DNA of 64,000 nucleotides from Orenia metallireducens (GTDB lineage: Bacteria; Bacillota; Halanaerobiia; Halobacteroidales; Halobacteroidaceae): the NCBI RefSeq assembly GCF_003001995.1, contig NZ_PVNB01000008.1, forward strand, positions 62,001 through 126,000. The letters run 5' to 3'. The first letter of the stretch is position 1. Every line of letters starts with the position of its first letter. The notes beneath the pieces were generated by a model, which worked only from the letters and a program-made list of their open reading frames with translations, was not told where the DNA came from and made no database searches. The position numbers were made by a program, and so were the translations under genes. This document shows positions 62,572 through 64,000 of the stretch, piece after piece.

Positions 62572-64000
62572 TAAATATCTTAAAGGCAAGTGCAGGAACA
62601 GGCAAGACCTATCGATTATCCTTAGAATATCTAGCTGCTTTATTAAGAGGGGAAGACTTTGAAGAGATAGTTGTGATGACCTTTACTAGAAAGGCAACAG
62701 CTGAGATAAGAGAGAGAGTACTAGCCCATATTGAGGATATCTTGGAGCGAGAAGAGAAGAGTGAAGTATTTGATAGTCTAAAGGAGATTTATGAAGGGTT
62801 TGAGTTGGATTTGAATCTCTTAAGAGAGGTTTATCAAAGAATGTTGGAGAACAAGGATAAGGTTAGAATCTATACTATAGATAGCTTTATTAATAATATC
62901 TTCAAGAAGGCAATAGCACCCTATTTAGATATCTATACTTATGAGATTATAGAGGATGATCAGAATACTGAGACAATTGAAGGGATATTCAAAGAGATTC
63001 TTGATAATCGAGAGTATTTTACACTGATGGAGAAGTTTTTAAAGGATAATACTGAACGTGATGTAGATAACTATATTGGATTAATTAAGAATCTAATCGA
63101 TGAGAGATGGAAGTTTCTATTGATAAAGCCAAGTAATAGATCAGCAAGAGCAGTAGGTAATTTAGTTAGTCTTTTTGAGCAGTGTCTAGATACTTTAGAA
63201 GAGATAGCAATAGATAGAGGTAAGGAGCTATCACCTGCTTTTTTGAAGAAGGATTTCAAGGATTACTTGAATTTAAGTAGTGTGGAGGATAAAGAAGAAT
63301 ACATTATTAGAAACTATAAAGTTTTTATTAAGAACGAATTCTGGAATGGTAGTAAGACTCGGGCTAAGGCTGTGGCTGAGCTGCTAGAAGAGTTAAGGGG
63401 AAGCTATGAGGTCTTTAGAGAGAATTTAGCCTCTTATATCTATAATACAGAGATGATCTCTTATGAGCAAGAGGTATTTAACTTTTCAAAGATGATCTTT
63501 GCTATTTATGACAAGATTAAATTTAAGGAGAAGAGCTTTACCCATTCAGATATAAGCAACTATACCTACCATTATTTTTATCAAGAGGAGCTGAGTTTAT
63601 TAGAGGGCAAAGTAGTTAGTGATTATTTCTTTGAACTGCTAGGAACAGAGGTTAAGACTCTATTTATAGATGAATTTCAAGATACTAGTGTCTTGCAGTG
63701 GAAGATATTAAAGCCTTTAATTGATAAATGTCAGCATGTAATTGCTGTTGGTGATGAAAAGCAGTCAATCTATGGTTGGCGTGGTGGAGAGAAAAAGCTT
63801 TTCGCTAAATTAGATCAAATCTTAGATGGAACCAGTGAATCTTTAAGTACTTGTTATAGGAGTGAAAAGGAGATTATCAGCTTCGTCAATCCTTTCTTCA
63901 AAGGAATCTATGATAATTGGTATTATGAAGATGTCAAACATTTGGCTAAAAAGGATGGCGGTTATGTCCAGATGCTACTTGGAGGTAATAGCCTTTTAAT
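62568..64000 (+). CDS. addA: AddA-like UvrD-family helicase, 5' part
   Basis: At least 477 codons, open at the right edge. GTG 62568 overlaps the addB-like stop, with AAGGTGGTG upstream. ASAGTGKTYRLSLEYL (residues 7-22) is the Walker A motif Q/I region of superfamily 1, VVMTFTRKATAEIRERV is motif Ia, LFIDEFQDTSVLQWKILK is Walker B (motif II), and AVGDEKQSIYGWRGG is motif III. The order is that of AddA/RecB-type UvrD helicases. The nuclease domain of AddA would lie beyond the window, so whether it is present is unknown. Together with the upstream gene it should form an AddAB-type complex. Confidence 0.82.
   Translation, partial: MINILKASAGTGKTYRLSLEYLAALLRGEDFEEIVVMTFTRKATAEIRERVLAHIEDILEREEKSEVFDSLKEIYEGFELDLNLLREVYQRMLENKDKVRIYTIDSFINNIFKKAIAPYLDIYTYEIIEDDQNTETIEGIFKEILDNREYFTLMEKFLKDNTERDVDNYIGLIKNLIDERWKFLLIKPSNRSARAVGNLVSLFEQCLDTLEEIAIDRGKELSPAFLKKDFKDYLNLSSVEDKEEYIIRNYKVFIKNEFWNGSKTRAKAVAELLEELRGSYEVFRENLASYIYNTEMISYEQEVFNFSKMIFAIYDKIKFKEKSFTHSDISNYTYHYFYQEELSLLEGKVVSDYFFELLGTEVKTLFIDEFQDTSVLQWKILKPLIDKCQHVIAVGDEKQSIYGWRGGEKKLFAKLDQILDGTSESLSTCYRSEKEIISFVNPFFKGIYDNWYYEDVKHLAKKDGGYVQMLLGGNSLL

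Overview
The window is low-GC DNA that reads as the chromosome of a diderm, endospore-forming, halophilic Firmicute of the Halanaerobiales, probably a Halobacteroidaceae member such as Orenia or Halobacteroides. That placement is an inference. Its basis is two alpha/beta-type SASP genes plus spmA/spmB (endospores), together with TonB/ExbB/ExbD, a PagP-like beta-barrel candidate and an SLH-coiled-coil-TM protein (an outer membrane), in AT-rich, Gram-positive-style genes with strong GGAGG sites and frequent TTG starts. No rRNA, tRNA, CRISPR array, prophage or intact insertion sequence was seen.

Layout. (1) 1-15.7 kb, late cobalamin synthesis: cobJ (3' end), cobK, cobU, two tandem cobQ genes, cbiB, cbiA, cobO, cobS, a CblT/CblS-type alpha-ribazole salvage pair, pduX, cobD and cobC. 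It is interrupted by a small reverse gene, an exported barrel-like protein and a reverse-strand protein with a HEPN-like RNxxxH motif. (2) 15.8-26.7 kb, tetrapyrrole synthesis: hemA, a Met8-type siroheme gene, hemC, a cobA-hemD fusion, ahbC, hemB, ahbD, ahbA, ahbB, hemL and cbiX. Together these can take glutamyl-tRNA to uroporphyrinogen III and siroheme, then to heme by the siroheme-dependent (Ahb) route, and feed cobalt-sirohydrochlorin to region 1. (3) 26.8-36.5 kb, mixed and spore-related: an unknown 84-aa gene, twin SASP genes, a GGDEF-EAL sensor, a divergent cis-prenyltransferase, an IspH-S1 fusion, spmAB and a PHP phosphoesterase. (4) 37-42.5 kb, an envelope operon: exbB, exbD, tonB, a large exported protein with a cohesin-like C-terminus, an Omp-alpha-like SLH protein and a SleB-type hydrolase. 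(5) 42.7-49.5 kb, the histidine operon hisZGDBHAF-IE behind a clear sigma-A promoter. (6) 50-54.5 kb, chemotaxis genes cheW, cheA, cheY, cheB, with a duplicated cheY tail. (7) 54.7-59.4 kb, divergent parC-like and parE-like topoisomerase genes. (8) 59.4-64 kb, a possible noncoding transcript followed by an AddB/AddA-like helicase-nuclease pair that runs off the window.

The most unusual feature is spread across the window. More than a dozen imperfect palindromes of several word families sit between genes, and several provide the last codons or the stop codons of the flanking genes (cobK and its convergent neighbour, ahbC, hisG, hisD, hisA, probably hemD and cobU). Other points worth following are the divergent cobQ pair, the TonB/SLH envelope operon without an evident receptor, the HEPN-like protein, and the terminator-ended gene-free block at 59.5-59.8 kb.
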